Shown here: piece after piece, positions 34,175-43,287 of the stretch
How the letters are laid out: every line of letters starts with the position of its first letter
Numbering within the stretch: the first letter of the stretch is position 1
Source: Lachnospiraceae bacterium XPB1003
GTDB lineage: Bacteria; Bacillota; Clostridia; Lachnospirales; Lachnospiraceae
NCBI GenBank assembly: GCA_900102065.1
Contig: FMVK01000005.1
Span: forward strand, 101,136-165,135
Length of the DNA stretch: 64,000 nucleotides
Direction: 5' to 3'
Notes under the pieces: model-generated
What the model saw: only the letters and a program-made list of their open reading frames with translations
Told to the model about the DNA's origin: nothing
Databases searched by the model: none
Program-made: the position numbers and the translations under genes

Positions 34175-36754
34175 TTATACTGCGTCTTCCTTGAGCGCCT
34201 CTATGATACTATCGTCTTTGATCTTATTTACGCTAAGGGCCATACTGATCCACAGTACTCCAAATACCGCGAGCAACGTGACAGCATACATGATCCAGTC
34301 AGGGCTGAAGATATATAAGTTTTCTTCAAAAGTATTGTACATAAGGAAACTCAGCAAAAGGGATATCGGTATTCCCCATATAAGAGCTCTTAATCCGTAA
34401 AGAAGAGTTTCAAGTCTTATCATCTTTTTAAATCCGCAGTTTTCCAATCCAACCGATTTATACATGGCAAACTCTTTTCTTCTAAGCAGCACGCCTGTTG
34501 AAATAGTATTCACGATATTAGCGATCGTGATCAGAGTAAGAAGTATCGTAAAACCATACATGGCTGTCTTCAGCAAAAGTGTAACTGTTTCCATGACCTT
34601 TATCGAATCTGTGAGATCACTACAGTAATAGTTGTGGTAACCATCTCTTTCCATGATCTTATATATCTCACTATATACCACTTCATGTTCCCCTGTTTCG
34701 ACGCCAAGATCTATCGTAAGCTTATCTTCAGGAAGTACTTCTTTAGCTTTTTTATAATACATAGACAGCGGTACATACACAGATATGTTGGTCTTCGGAG
34801 TAAGATCAAGCATTTTGTTCTCATCATCATATTTTACAAATGCAGCCACTTCGATGGCCGGAGGATTACCTTCCGCATTATCGTAGTGAAGGACCTGTCC
34901 CAGTATCCCATCATTAAACACTTCACCGCTTTGCTTTTCACGGAAATAATCATTCAACAATACACCTTTCAATGTATCTCCGTAGTATTCGTTTTTATCC
35001 AGTCCGTTATCGGAAAGTATCCTGTCAAAATCCTCATCATCAACAATCACTACATCGATCCCATCCAGATCCATATCCGCAAAATCCGGCATGAGAAACT
35101 TCGGATCTGCAATATCTTTATTTGCCGGCTCAGGATCATGATCTTCGCTCTGTTCAAAAATGAATTGGATCATACTTGTGCTGTAAACTTCATCAACATT
35201 GTCCATTTCACCTATCGAAGCTCGAAGTCTGTCGCTTTCGGAATAAAGACAGGATGCCACTACCTGATAAGGAAGATCCAGTTCAAACTTATTTGCTCTT
35301 GAAATCGCGTTACAGAAATAATTGATCGTCAGAAAAAGTATCACCGAAATAGCTATAGTAACTGTGATCACAGTTCCCTTTACCCCGTTTCTTTTTATGT
35401 TCTTGTAAGCAAGTTCTCCTTCGTATCCGAATATTTTTCTGACAAGAGGATTCACACGAAGACTCCTTGCCTTAACCTTGATCACATTACTCTGTCTAAG
35501 CGCATCGACAGGCATGACCCTTGCAGCCTTGACCGCAGGAACAAATGTAGAGATAAGAATTGTCAGCGCAGCGAAGAATACAATTGCCACTACAACTCCC
35601 GGTTCACAGACAACAGGTATGCTGCCTCTCATTCCTTCAGCCCCAACAAGCATGTCTGCCGCAAGTATCCTGCTGCCAAGGAATGCAAGCGTGATCTTTG
35701 TTCCGATATAACCAAATAACAATCCCAGAGGAATCCCTATCAGGCCAAGAACAAATCCTTCGAAATATATAGAGGATCTCTTCTGCTTTGCGGTAGCGCC
35801 GACACTTGACAGCATCCCCAGATACCGCATCCTCTCTGTAAGAGACATGCCTATGGAATTAAAGATAAGGATAACGGATGTAGAAATAACTATTGCAAGC
35901 GCTACAGCCATCATCACAAAAAATGATCTGTATGTTCCTCCACTTCCTTCAAAGGCAAATACGCTGAGCAGATACTCCGTGTTGTAATCACACTTTTCTA
36001 TACCGTAATCGGAAATAATATCCTGTATCTGCCTGATGGCTGTATGATCGCAGTCTTTCAGTGTGATTATCACCTGAGATTTTTCCGCATCTGGAAAATA
36101 TCCGTGATCCATGCCACGCAGTATATCCCAGTCATCAGTAGGTTTGTTCCCATGAAGGATTGCCGTAACCGTACAGTTTTCAACCGACAAAGCTTCAAAC
36201 CCTTCTTCCGATCTGTAATTTCCGCCCAGATACATGAAGCCTTCCAGCGGATCATCAATATATCTGTATCCCTGTTCAAAACTCAGCGTATCTCCGATCT
36301 GTAATCCTTCCAGGCCATTATCAACAAGGAACTGTTCTTCTACCGCTATCTCTGAAGAGTTCTCGGGAAGCACTCCATCATAATCAGTGACTACTCTCAT
36401 CTCCAGATAAGCTTTATCTAGATGATCAATATTGCCGACTCTGAATCTGTCTTCCTTGTCTGTAAAAAGTCTTACACCGGTTTGCTCTTCTTCCACTTCA
36501 CGAAGACCGACGGAATCGATCCTGTCATCCTCGATCAGCGAAGCATATTGTTGCTGCGTGATCTCATCAAACTGTGCATGTGCATGCCCGTCTGTGTTAA
36601 CGGACAGAGTTCCGAAGAATCTGAAAAAAGAAAAAACTCCGAGAACGATGGCACTGATAAGTGCAGTCGATGCAGCAATCCCCAATATTGTTACAACTGA
36701 TCTTTTCTTGTTCCCAAGAAGGTGTCTAAGGGTAAGTGTTGATACGATATTCAC
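34175..36754 (-). CDS. FtsX-type ABC permease
   Basis: About 859 residues from a GTG at 36754 (GGGGTG upstream; 7 bp after the ATPase stop). An ATG start at 36790 would overlap the ATPase by 29 bp. One N-terminal membrane helix, a ~230-residue outside domain, three helices with an FtsX domain, a further helix, a second ~200-residue outside domain and three more helices (F-T-I-L-L-T-L-I-T-I-A-N-I-V-N-T-I-S). The two-FtsX layout is that of peptide or lipid-linked drug exporters (VexE/MacB-like and large Bce-like permeases). Likely role: antimicrobial peptide detoxification with the kinase and regulator upstream. Confidence 0.88.
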   Translation of the reverse strand: MNIVSTLTLRHLLGNKKRSVVTILGIAASTALISAIVLGVFSFFRFFGTLSVNTDGHAHAQFDEITQQQYASLIEDDRIDSVGLREVEEEQTGVRLFTDKEDRFRVGNIDHLDKAYLEMRVVTDYDGVLPENSSEIAVEEQFLVDNGLEGLQIGDTLSFEQGYRYIDDPLEGFMYLGGNYRSEEGFEALSVENCTVTAILHGNKPTDDWDILRGMDHGYFPDAEKSQVIITLKDCDHTAIRQIQDIISDYGIEKCDYNTEYLLSVFAFEGSGGTYRSFFVMMAVALAIVISTSVILIFNSIGMSLTERMRYLGMLSSVGATAKQKRSSIYFEGFVLGLIGIPLGLLFGYIGTKITLAFLGSRILAADMLVGAEGMRGSIPVVCEPGVVVAIVFFAALTILISTFVPAVKAARVMPVDALRQSNVIKVKARSLRVNPLVRKIFGYEGELAYKNIKRNGVKGTVITVTIAISVILFLTINYFCNAISRANKFELDLPYQVVASCLYSESDRLRASIGEMDNVDEVYSTSMIQFIFEQSEDHDPEPANKDIADPKFLMPDFADMDLDGIDVVIVDDEDFDRILSDNGLDKNEYYGDTLKGVLLNDYFREKQSGEVFNDGILGQVLHYDNAEGNPPAIEVAAFVKYDDENKMLDLTPKTNISVYVPLSMYYKKAKEVLPEDKLTIDLGVETGEHEVVYSEIYKIMERDGYHNYYCSDLTDSIKVMETVTLLLKTAMYGFTILLTLITIANIVNTISTGVLLRRKEFAMYKSVGLENCGFKKMIRLETLLYGLRALIWGIPISLLLSFLMYNTFEENLYIFSPDWIMYAVTLLAVFGVLWISMALSVNKIKDDSIIEALKEDAV

Positions 36755-36761
36755 GATATCT

Positions 36762-37523
36762 TCACCCCTTCCTTCCCGAATGTCCGGCACTTCGTTCCGT
36801 TGAGATATCCTCTCTCATCATCTGTGAAAGATCTTTCTTTGCTGACATCTTCCCGGAATCTCTTGTGATCTGTCCGTCCTCAATAGTGATAACTCTGTCT
36901 GCGGAAAGAGCGATCTTGTCATCGTGAGTAATGATTATCACCGTCTGATTATTATCTTTATTGAATTTCCGAAGCAGTGCAATGATCTCTTTGCTGTTTT
37001 CCGAATCAAGGTTACCCGTCGGCTCATCGGCAAGAAGAAGCGCAGGATTATTCATAAGCGCTCTTCCTATAGATACCCTCTGCTGCTGACCTCCGGAAAG
37101 CTGATTGGGAAGATGAGATAATCTCTCCTTTAGTCCCAGCTTATCAACAAGATCGTTAAGTAGCTTCCTGTCAGGCTTCTTCCCATCAAGCAAAATAGGA
37201 AGTGTCATATTCTCTTCCACATTCAAAATAGGAATAAGATTATAGAACTGATAGATAAGGCCGATATTCCTCCTGCGGAATATCGCAAGCTTTGTTTCAT
37301 CGAGTTTCTCGATGTCAGTCCCGGCGATATTACAACTTCCGGATGTAGGTACGTCTACTCCTCCGAGTATATGAAGCAGAGTTGATTTTCCGGAGCCGGA
37401 AGGTCCCACTATTGCCACGAACTCTCCCTGCTCTATATCAAAAGAAACGTCTTTAAGAGCATCTACTCTCGTCTCTCCCGTTCCATATACCTTACAAAGG
37501 TTTCTGATCTCCAAAATGTTCAT
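36762..37523 (-). CDS. ABC transporter ATP-binding protein, MacB/BceA class
   Basis: 253 residues: Walker A G-P-S-G-S-G-K-S-T (~40-48), signature L-S-G-G-Q-Q-Q-R-V (~144), Walker B L-L-A-D-E-P-T-G-N-L-D. The T-G-N-L-D after Walker B marks the LolD/MacB/BceA group that works with FtsX permeases. The C-terminal ~30 residues are charged and not part of the fold. The permease gene starts 7 bp later. A BceR-type site lies 87 bp before its start codon. Confidence 0.93.
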   Translation of the reverse strand: MNILEIRNLCKVYGTGETRVDALKDVSFDIEQGEFVAIVGPSGSGKSTLLHILGGVDVPTSGSCNIAGTDIEKLDETKLAIFRRRNIGLIYQFYNLIPILNVEENMTLPILLDGKKPDRKLLNDLVDKLGLKERLSHLPNQLSGGQQQRVSIGRALMNNPALLLADEPTGNLDSENSKEIIALLRKFNKDNNQTVIIITHDDKIALSADRVITIEDGQITRDSGKMSAKKDLSQMMREDISTERSAGHSGRKG

Positions 37524-37609
37524 TACTTTTTTCCTTTCTCAGAATCATTTTATTCTACTGTTCTGAGAACAGGTTATTCCTTTCATCTTACAATCAAGTG
37601 ACTTTTTTA

Positions 37610-37623
37610 TTACAGAATTGTAA
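37610..37623. promoter_or_regulatory. Bce-type response regulator site
   Basis: TTACA-GAAT-TGTAA, a perfect inverted repeat matching the known BceR-like consensus TnACA-N4-TGTAA. It lies between the kinase stop and the ABC ATPase start, with a further TTACAAT half-site at 37588-37594. Expected to let the response regulator at 38646 activate the transporter. Confidence 0.65.
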
Positions 37624-37626
37624 TGA

Positions 37627-38625
37627 TCAGATGATGGTCTTATAAAAACGTACGGAGAACTTTGTTCCAACGCCTTCTGTACTTTCAACAATGATGTCAC
37701 CCTTCTGACCGGAGATTATCGTCTTCGAAAGAGCCAGACCTATACCCACGCTGTCTTTTTCGGCATTTTTCCCTTTATAAAACCTTTCGAATATATGCGA
37801 AAGATCTTCCTCTGCGATCCCGCAACCCGTATCCTCTATGATGATCTCTGTATAAATATTTGTATCGGATGCACTTACGGAAAGCATGTCTCCGCTTTCC
37901 ATATGTTCAATGCAGTTTTTTACAATATTCCTTACAGCTTCAACAGTCCAGTTTTTGTCGCATCTGAGCTTAATATCCGAAATGTTACTTGTATATGCTA
38001 TCTCTTTTAATTCCATCTGGATTTCAAACGGTTTTACTACTTCCTCCATCAGGACATCCGCCATGATATCTTCAGGCTTCATGGTTATGGTCCCTGCATC
38101 AATCTTCGATAGCTTTAACAGAGTCCGGATAAGCCAGTCCATTTTATCCAGCTGATCAGACTGTGTCTGCAGGAACTCCGTACGCTTTTCCTTATCATCC
38201 TCCGTTTTCAGGAGATCATTCATAACTATCATTGATGTAAGCGGAGTTTTAAGCTGATGGCTGATATCAGCGATGGCATTTGACAGTGCCACCTTATCTT
38301 TGGATAACAGTTCTTTTTGATGCTTTAATGTGGATGTGGCCTTATAGATATTTGTCTTGAGAATAGACAGCTCACCTTCCTCCTGGTCAAGGACATCGGG
38401 TGTCTCATCCCCGGCAAGAACCTTTACAAGGTATGCGTTTAATGCATCAATGTTGTCATATCTTTTCTTTGTGATGATCACAAATCCCGCTGTTATACAT
38501 ATCCCGAGGATCAACAGCAACACGAAAACATACATCCCGCCGATCACATACCCGCATACAGAAAGCGCAGCTGTTAAAACAGCTGCCGCTATGATCATGT
38601 TTTTAAATTCTTTATTCCTGAACAT
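37627..38625 (-). CDS. Intramembrane-sensing histidine kinase
   Basis: 332 residues: two membrane helices (~10-30 and ~32-50) with only a few residues between, no extracellular sensor, then a HisKA region with the phospho-His in D-I-S-H-Q-L-K-T-P-L and an HATPase domain with D-T-G-C-G-I (N-box N-C-I-E-H present). This is the BceS/intramembrane-sensing class, which receives its signal from the ABC transporter itself. It follows the regulator by 20 bp. Confidence 0.92.
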   Translation of the reverse strand: MFRNKEFKNMIIAAAVLTAALSVCGYVIGGMYVFVLLLILGICITAGFVIITKKRYDNIDALNAYLVKVLAGDETPDVLDQEEGELSILKTNIYKATSTLKHQKELLSKDKVALSNAIADISHQLKTPLTSMIVMNDLLKTEDDKEKRTEFLQTQSDQLDKMDWLIRTLLKLSKIDAGTITMKPEDIMADVLMEEVVKPFEIQMELKEIAYTSNISDIKLRCDKNWTVEAVRNIVKNCIEHMESGDMLSVSASDTNIYTEIIIEDTGCGIAEEDLSHIFERFYKGKNAEKDSVGIGLALSKTIISGQKGDIIVESTEGVGTKFSVRFYKTII

Positions 38626-38645
38626 TTATTACGCCCTCTATCCGG

Positions 38646-39356
38646 TTACTTTTCAAGTATATATCCGATTCCCCTGACGGTTTTGATTATCTGCGGATCC
38701 GCAGGATCCTTTTCAATCTTATTCCTAAGTCTCTTTATATATACAGTGATCGTATTGTCGTTTAAGAAGTCACCGCTTACATCCCACATATCTTCCAGGA
38801 GCTGACTTCTGGACATAACAATCCCCCTGTTATTACAAAATGTCAGAAGCAGTCTGTATTCCAAAGCTGTCAGTGTGGCCATTTCCTCTTTCCCTGTCGC
38901 CTCATCCACCACACCGACCTTTGCCTCGCTTGTGTGGATACGGATATTCTTTATCTCGATCACTCCATCCGTCACGGATCCTGCCTGATCTTTTCCCTTT
39001 CCGCTTCGTCTCAGAACTGTTCTGATCCTGGCCATGAGCTCATTTATCCTGAAGGGCTTACAAACGTAATCATCCGCGCCCATTTCAAGCCCCATTACAA
39101 CATTGACTTCGGCATCACTTGCTGTCAGAAAGATCACCGGAACATCTTCTTTTTCTTTGATATGTCTGCAAACATCATAACCGTTTCCATCCGGAAGATT
39201 GATATCCAGGATACATATATCAAAAGAATTTGTTTTCCATGCTTTCAATGCATCGGCATTAGTCCTGACATGGATGACTTCGTATCCTTCTTTTTCCAAA
39301 GAATACTTAAGTCCCATTCCGATAGCATCATCATCTTCAAGCAAAAACAGCTTCAT
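38646..39356 (-). CDS. OmpR-family response regulator
   Basis: 236 residues from the ATG at 39356, which has AAAGGAG upstream; an ATG at 39398 would add 14 residues before the receiver fold. Receiver with acidic pair (E-D-D-D) and phospho-Asp in C-I-L-D-I-N-L-P (~51), then a winged helix with R-N-K-I-E-K-D-P and T-V-R-G-I-G-Y. It is paired with the kinase 20 bp downstream. Target: the TTACA-N4-TGTAA site before the ABC genes. Confidence 0.93.
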   Translation of the reverse strand: MKLFLLEDDDAIGMGLKYSLEKEGYEVIHVRTNADALKAWKTNSFDICILDINLPDGNGYDVCRHIKEKEDVPVIFLTASDAEVNVVMGLEMGADDYVCKPFRINELMARIRTVLRRSGKGKDQAGSVTDGVIEIKNIRIHTSEAKVGVVDEATGKEEMATLTALEYRLLLTFCNNRGIVMSRSQLLEDMWDVSGDFLNDNTITVYIKRLRNKIEKDPADPQIIKTVRGIGYILEK

Positions 39357-39463
39357 CAACACCGCTCCTTTATCCGATCCATAACAGATTTTTTTCATTC
39401 CTTATATAATAGTACTATGTTTTTTATTTCACACAAGAACATGAAAAGGCGTAAACACATCTG

Positions 39464-41422
39464 TCAGTATTTGATCTTGTATTTATTGACCAAGGCAACA
39501 GGATAATAAGATTCTTTGGATTGCCTGAGTCCGGGCAAGCCAAGATCTTCTTCACGATCGATATATTTCACTTCAGGAAAAGCATTGGCAGCGAAAAAAT
39601 GACATTGAGCAACAGGAAGACCGTCATAGTCCGTATCGGCCTTCTCAAAATGTACATATCCGGTATCTGCGGCACCTATGCTTCCGATAGAGAAAGACAC
39701 CACCCTGCCGTTTATACGTATCGCTCCGCCACGCAGATCAAGCCTTTCCCAATCACTGAAGATCCGTTCGATCATGAGATAATCACTTTCGGAATTATCG
39801 TAGAGATCCAATCCTTTTTTCTCCGCCCAATCCCTTACCAGTTCCAGGCAAGCCGGGAAAAGAGACGGTTCCAGAGTAACGTACTCATAGTCGGGAAAAT
39901 CAGCCAGAAAATGTTTGAGATGATTTCTTTTCTTTGCGTACTTCTTGCCCTTGAGAGTCCGCAGAGACTCAGCATCGTAGAGATAGTCCGAGGAATCCCT
40001 GTCATAAGTGCATCCTTGTATCGTAAAGGGAAGTGAAAGAAACATATCCTTATAACTCTCCTCGATAGAACAGATCCTGAATGGCCAGTTCCTTTTTTCA
40101 AATTCCGGACGGATCTTTTCTATGATACGGACAAGCTTTTCCGAAGTCAGGTCTCCGAGCGGCATCAGCATAAACGGGGATGTATAACCTCCACCGCCAG
40201 AGATCTGGATCAAACAATCTTCCAGTATCGTGTACTCTATTGAAAAAACCTGATCCCATGCGTAACGGCAATGGAAGGTGAGATCCGTTATCCTGGTGTC
40301 AGTCATATTGTAGTAACAGAGATACTCTTCACGCGATTCCGGTGTGAGGCGCTTCCATACGACAGATCCTTCCGACTCGGATCTGTCCGGCATTTTTACA
40401 ACATCGAAAAACAGTGAAACAGTTTTTCCGGCCGGTGTGATCTCCGGTTTTCCTGTGAAAGCTTTGGGATCTTCACAGAATTTAAACAAAGAACTGATAA
40501 GGCTGTTGCCCGCAAGCGTGGAAACATATATGCTGCCCATGGCACGCGGGTTGATCTCAAGAAGTTTTGGATTGCCTGCTTCATCCTCTTTAAGGCTTAT
40601 ACAAAAGATATAGGATAAGGGAAGCTCATGAAGGATCTTCTCACATATATCAAATATCACAGGACTGTCAGACGTCTCGGTACAGGCAGACAGTCCTCCT
40701 ATCATTCCTAAATTTTTACGGATGGTACATGAAAGGATCCTTCCCTTATCAGCAAGGATATCCACGTCCCATTCCTGCCCCGGAAGATACGGCATAACAA
40801 GCATCGGCGTAGAGAGATCAAGGGAATCCCCCATGGTTTCGATTATCGTTTTAGTAGTAAGGAGTGAGATATCCCCTTTCGCAAAAGCATCCTTGTATTC
40901 CTCATCGGAAACGATCTTAAGAAAGCCGTCTCTGTTTTCACCACAGACCGGTTTCATGATACAAGTCATCCCCTGCTTTTCGATATCACAGATCGCATCA
41001 AGAATCTCTCCGTTATTGTGTGCTACATAATGAACGGGGATAATATCTTTCAGAGTGTCTGCTGCCGAAAGATGATCCAAAAGAAGGTCCTTGTTATTTG
41101 CGATATGTATTAATTCTTCAGAAGATGTGATGACAGTTGCACCTGTATGAGATCTTATCCGATCCGCCACGGAAGCCATCATCTCAAGACTCTTTGTTAC
41201 TACCGGGAATACATAATCCACTTTTTCTTTTCTTATGATATCTTCCAGAAATGGGATATAACCCGAATCATCCCAATCCGGCGCAATATATGAGGCATCC
41301 AGGAAAGTACGATGTGCGGCCTGTTCGGAAAAAACGAATCCAACGATCCTGACATTTCCGTGATCCCGAAGTCCCCTTATCATGCCGGTGAATTCACCGT
41401 CGGTTAATAAAACTGTCAGCAT
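39464..41422 (-). CDS. ATP-grasp / DUF2156 acyltransferase-like fusion
   Basis: 652 residues. The N-terminal ~330 residues are an ATP-grasp ligase of the carbamoyl-phosphate-synthase/PylC kind: pre-ATP-grasp Rossmann part, then M-K-P-V-C-G-E-N, V-M-P-Y-L-P-G-Q-E-W-D-V-D and L-L-E-I-N-P-R-A. Residues ~360-650 match DUF2156, the GNAT-like domain of phosphatidylglycerol lysyltransferases (L-K-G-K-K-Y-A-K-K-R-N-H-L-K-H-F). A ligase joined to an aminoacyl-transferase-like domain suggests making and transferring an acyl or aminoacyl group; the substrate is unknown. Third gene of the operon led by the NrtR-like regulator, 21 bp after the radical SAM gene. Confidence 0.82.
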   Translation of the reverse strand: MLTVLLTDGEFTGMIRGLRDHGNVRIVGFVFSEQAAHRTFLDASYIAPDWDDSGYIPFLEDIIRKEKVDYVFPVVTKSLEMMASVADRIRSHTGATVITSSEELIHIANNKDLLLDHLSAADTLKDIIPVHYVAHNNGEILDAICDIEKQGMTCIMKPVCGENRDGFLKIVSDEEYKDAFAKGDISLLTTKTIIETMGDSLDLSTPMLVMPYLPGQEWDVDILADKGRILSCTIRKNLGMIGGLSACTETSDSPVIFDICEKILHELPLSYIFCISLKEDEAGNPKLLEINPRAMGSIYVSTLAGNSLISSLFKFCEDPKAFTGKPEITPAGKTVSLFFDVVKMPDRSESEGSVVWKRLTPESREEYLCYYNMTDTRITDLTFHCRYAWDQVFSIEYTILEDCLIQISGGGGYTSPFMLMPLGDLTSEKLVRIIEKIRPEFEKRNWPFRICSIEESYKDMFLSLPFTIQGCTYDRDSSDYLYDAESLRTLKGKKYAKKRNHLKHFLADFPDYEYVTLEPSLFPACLELVRDWAEKKGLDLYDNSESDYLMIERIFSDWERLDLRGGAIRINGRVVSFSIGSIGAADTGYVHFEKADTDYDGLPVAQCHFFAANAFPEVKYIDREEDLGLPGLRQSKESYYPVALVNKYKIKY

Positions 41423-41443
41423 ATTCTTTTCACCTGGTTTTCT

Positions 41444-43276
41444 TCAAATGCCATAGCTGCTTTTTTTACCCTTTCTTAATGCATATTTTATTATCTCATA
41501 ATGATCAAAAGCCAGCTCATCCGCTTCTAACGAAGACACCTCAACCCAGCTTGCGTAAAGCGCATCAGTATTTGCTACAGGTTTAACCAGCGCCTCATCT
41601 ATAGTAACCATATATGCAATGCTTATTATCCAGCCACGAGGGTCTCTGTCTTTTGCTGATGTGACCTTAACAAGATCGTCTTCTGTTATATTAACAGACA
41701 AAGATGTTTCTTCCAGAAGTTCCCTTGAAGCGGCATACTCCGTAGTAACATCAGTCGGCTGATAAAAACCTCCGGGAAGCGCCAGTTTATTAACATACGG
41801 ATGGTCCGCCCGATTTATCATTAAGATCTTGCTCTTATCCTTATTGAATACCAATAAATCTACCGCAACAGACGGCGAATCAAAAGCCTTCCTGTCATAC
41901 TTTTCAAGGTAAATATCCTCTCCCTTTTTATCATTGAGCCAGCGATCCGACATTGCAAACATTTCTTTTATGCTTCTCTCACTGTAAAAAAGAGGAATAA
42001 TGCCATACAGATGTGCGGCGCCATAGTCAGTCAGCATAAAGGTGTCTTCATCTACAAATTCCATGAGACTGTTTTCTTCCAGGAATCTGATCTGCACATT
42101 ATATACATCTTTGAAATCTTCATTAAAGCGTCTCTTGTAAGCTTTCATCGATATGAAACCGAAATAGAACATGACCGAAATAGCCTTGGCACGAACCTCA
42201 TCTATCGGCATATCAGCTATATCATTGATGGGGAGCTTTCCTGCATCTATAGCTTCAAAATACTTTTCAAGCTTATGATCGGCGCATCCTAAATTATAGG
42301 CAAGATAGTTCCCGACAAATGATTGGGCACCCAGTCCAAAGCCTACGTATGATGTTGCATCAATAACACGCTTGGTGAGATATGAAGATGTTCCCATATC
42401 GTCAGGAATCTTACTAAAAGTATTCTTACCGTTGTTTGCAATGTAACCTGCTTCCTTAAGAAGGCGATACGCAATATCATACTGACGATTTACTTTATAG
42501 AGTGTTACTCCCTGTGACTCAGCTTCCAGCTTTGTTCCCTTATATCGATTACGATATAAGGTGATGAACTCCGGTTTAAGTGCAATAGTATACTTAATGG
42601 TATTTGCAAAGTCATCATCCGACTGATTGAGAAATCCGTACATCAAGTCAATGTTTAATCTGTCAAAGCCGGCTTCTCTCACATTGGCTACAGCCTTCTC
42701 ATAGATAAAGGAGGAACCTTCTCTGCCGAGTGACTCAAGGAGCTTCTCCGATACCGTCTGGAATCCCATAGAGATGCGATTATATCCAAGTTTTCTGAGT
42801 GTTTTTATCTTCTCGATATCATTGGCTGCGATTACCGGAGTAGTCTCTACACTTAAATACATGTTATCTTTAAGGTTGAATCTCTTAATAGCATCCGTGA
42901 TCTTCGTCAGATTCTCTGTTGTAAGATAAGAAGGTGTTCCACCGCCCAGATCATAACCGGCGATGGGTTTGTCACCAATGATCTTTCGATACATCTCTAT
43001 CTCTTTCAAAAGATGCTCAACATAGTTATCCGGATCGTTTTCCGTCGGCTTATCAAGAACAACATATTCGCAGAATCTGCATCTGGCCTGACAGAAAGGA
43101 ATATGAACATACAGACATAATTCTTCCTGAGATTCAATATTCCTCTTTACCGCTTCATAGATCTCTCTGTCATCATGGATCTCATACTGAGCCAAAGAAG
43201 TGGGACGAAGGGGATACGCTGTATTGCAATAATGATGAAACTTGATACCTCTGTCAAATATCTCTTTACACTTCAT
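41444..43276 (-). CDS. HemW-like radical SAM enzyme fused to a NUDIX domain
   Basis: 610 residues. Residues ~50-440 are a coproporphyrinogen oxidase-like radical SAM domain: the 4Fe-4S cysteines are Cys62, Cys66, Cys69 (F-C-Q-A-R-C-R-F-C) and G-G-G-T-P-S is at 111-116. Residues ~455-605 are a NUDIX domain with L-P-G-G-F and R-E-L-L-E-E-T; the box has one extra residue, an Asp at the position of the first Glu, and Ser instead of the last Gly. The radical SAM part could act in heme handling or modification of an unknown substrate. The NUDIX domain resembles that of the adjacent regulator, which suggests both read the same nucleotide-type ligand. Confidence 0.85.
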   Translation of the reverse strand: MKCKEIFDRGIKFHHYCNTAYPLRPTSLAQYEIHDDREIYEAVKRNIESQEELCLYVHIPFCQARCRFCEYVVLDKPTENDPDNYVEHLLKEIEMYRKIIGDKPIAGYDLGGGTPSYLTTENLTKITDAIKRFNLKDNMYLSVETTPVIAANDIEKIKTLRKLGYNRISMGFQTVSEKLLESLGREGSSFIYEKAVANVREAGFDRLNIDLMYGFLNQSDDDFANTIKYTIALKPEFITLYRNRYKGTKLEAESQGVTLYKVNRQYDIAYRLLKEAGYIANNGKNTFSKIPDDMGTSSYLTKRVIDATSYVGFGLGAQSFVGNYLAYNLGCADHKLEKYFEAIDAGKLPINDIADMPIDEVRAKAISVMFYFGFISMKAYKRRFNEDFKDVYNVQIRFLEENSLMEFVDEDTFMLTDYGAAHLYGIIPLFYSERSIKEMFAMSDRWLNDKKGEDIYLEKYDRKAFDSPSVAVDLLVFNKDKSKILMINRADHPYVNKLALPGGFYQPTDVTTEYAASRELLEETSLSVNITEDDLVKVTSAKDRDPRGWIISIAYMVTIDEALVKPVANTDALYASWVEVSSLEADELAFDHYEIIKYALRKGKKSSYGI

Positions 43277-43287
43277 GACAATCCCTC

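Noticed and set aside
34634..35302. Plus-strand frame of 222 codons opposite the FtsX permease
   Set aside because: Antisense of a well-supported membrane protein; no start signal and no recognisable domain.
41444..43276. Annotating the radical SAM-NUDIX gene as hemW or hemN
   Set aside because: The NUDIX extension and operon context differ, and no heme genes are near; family naming would overstate the function.
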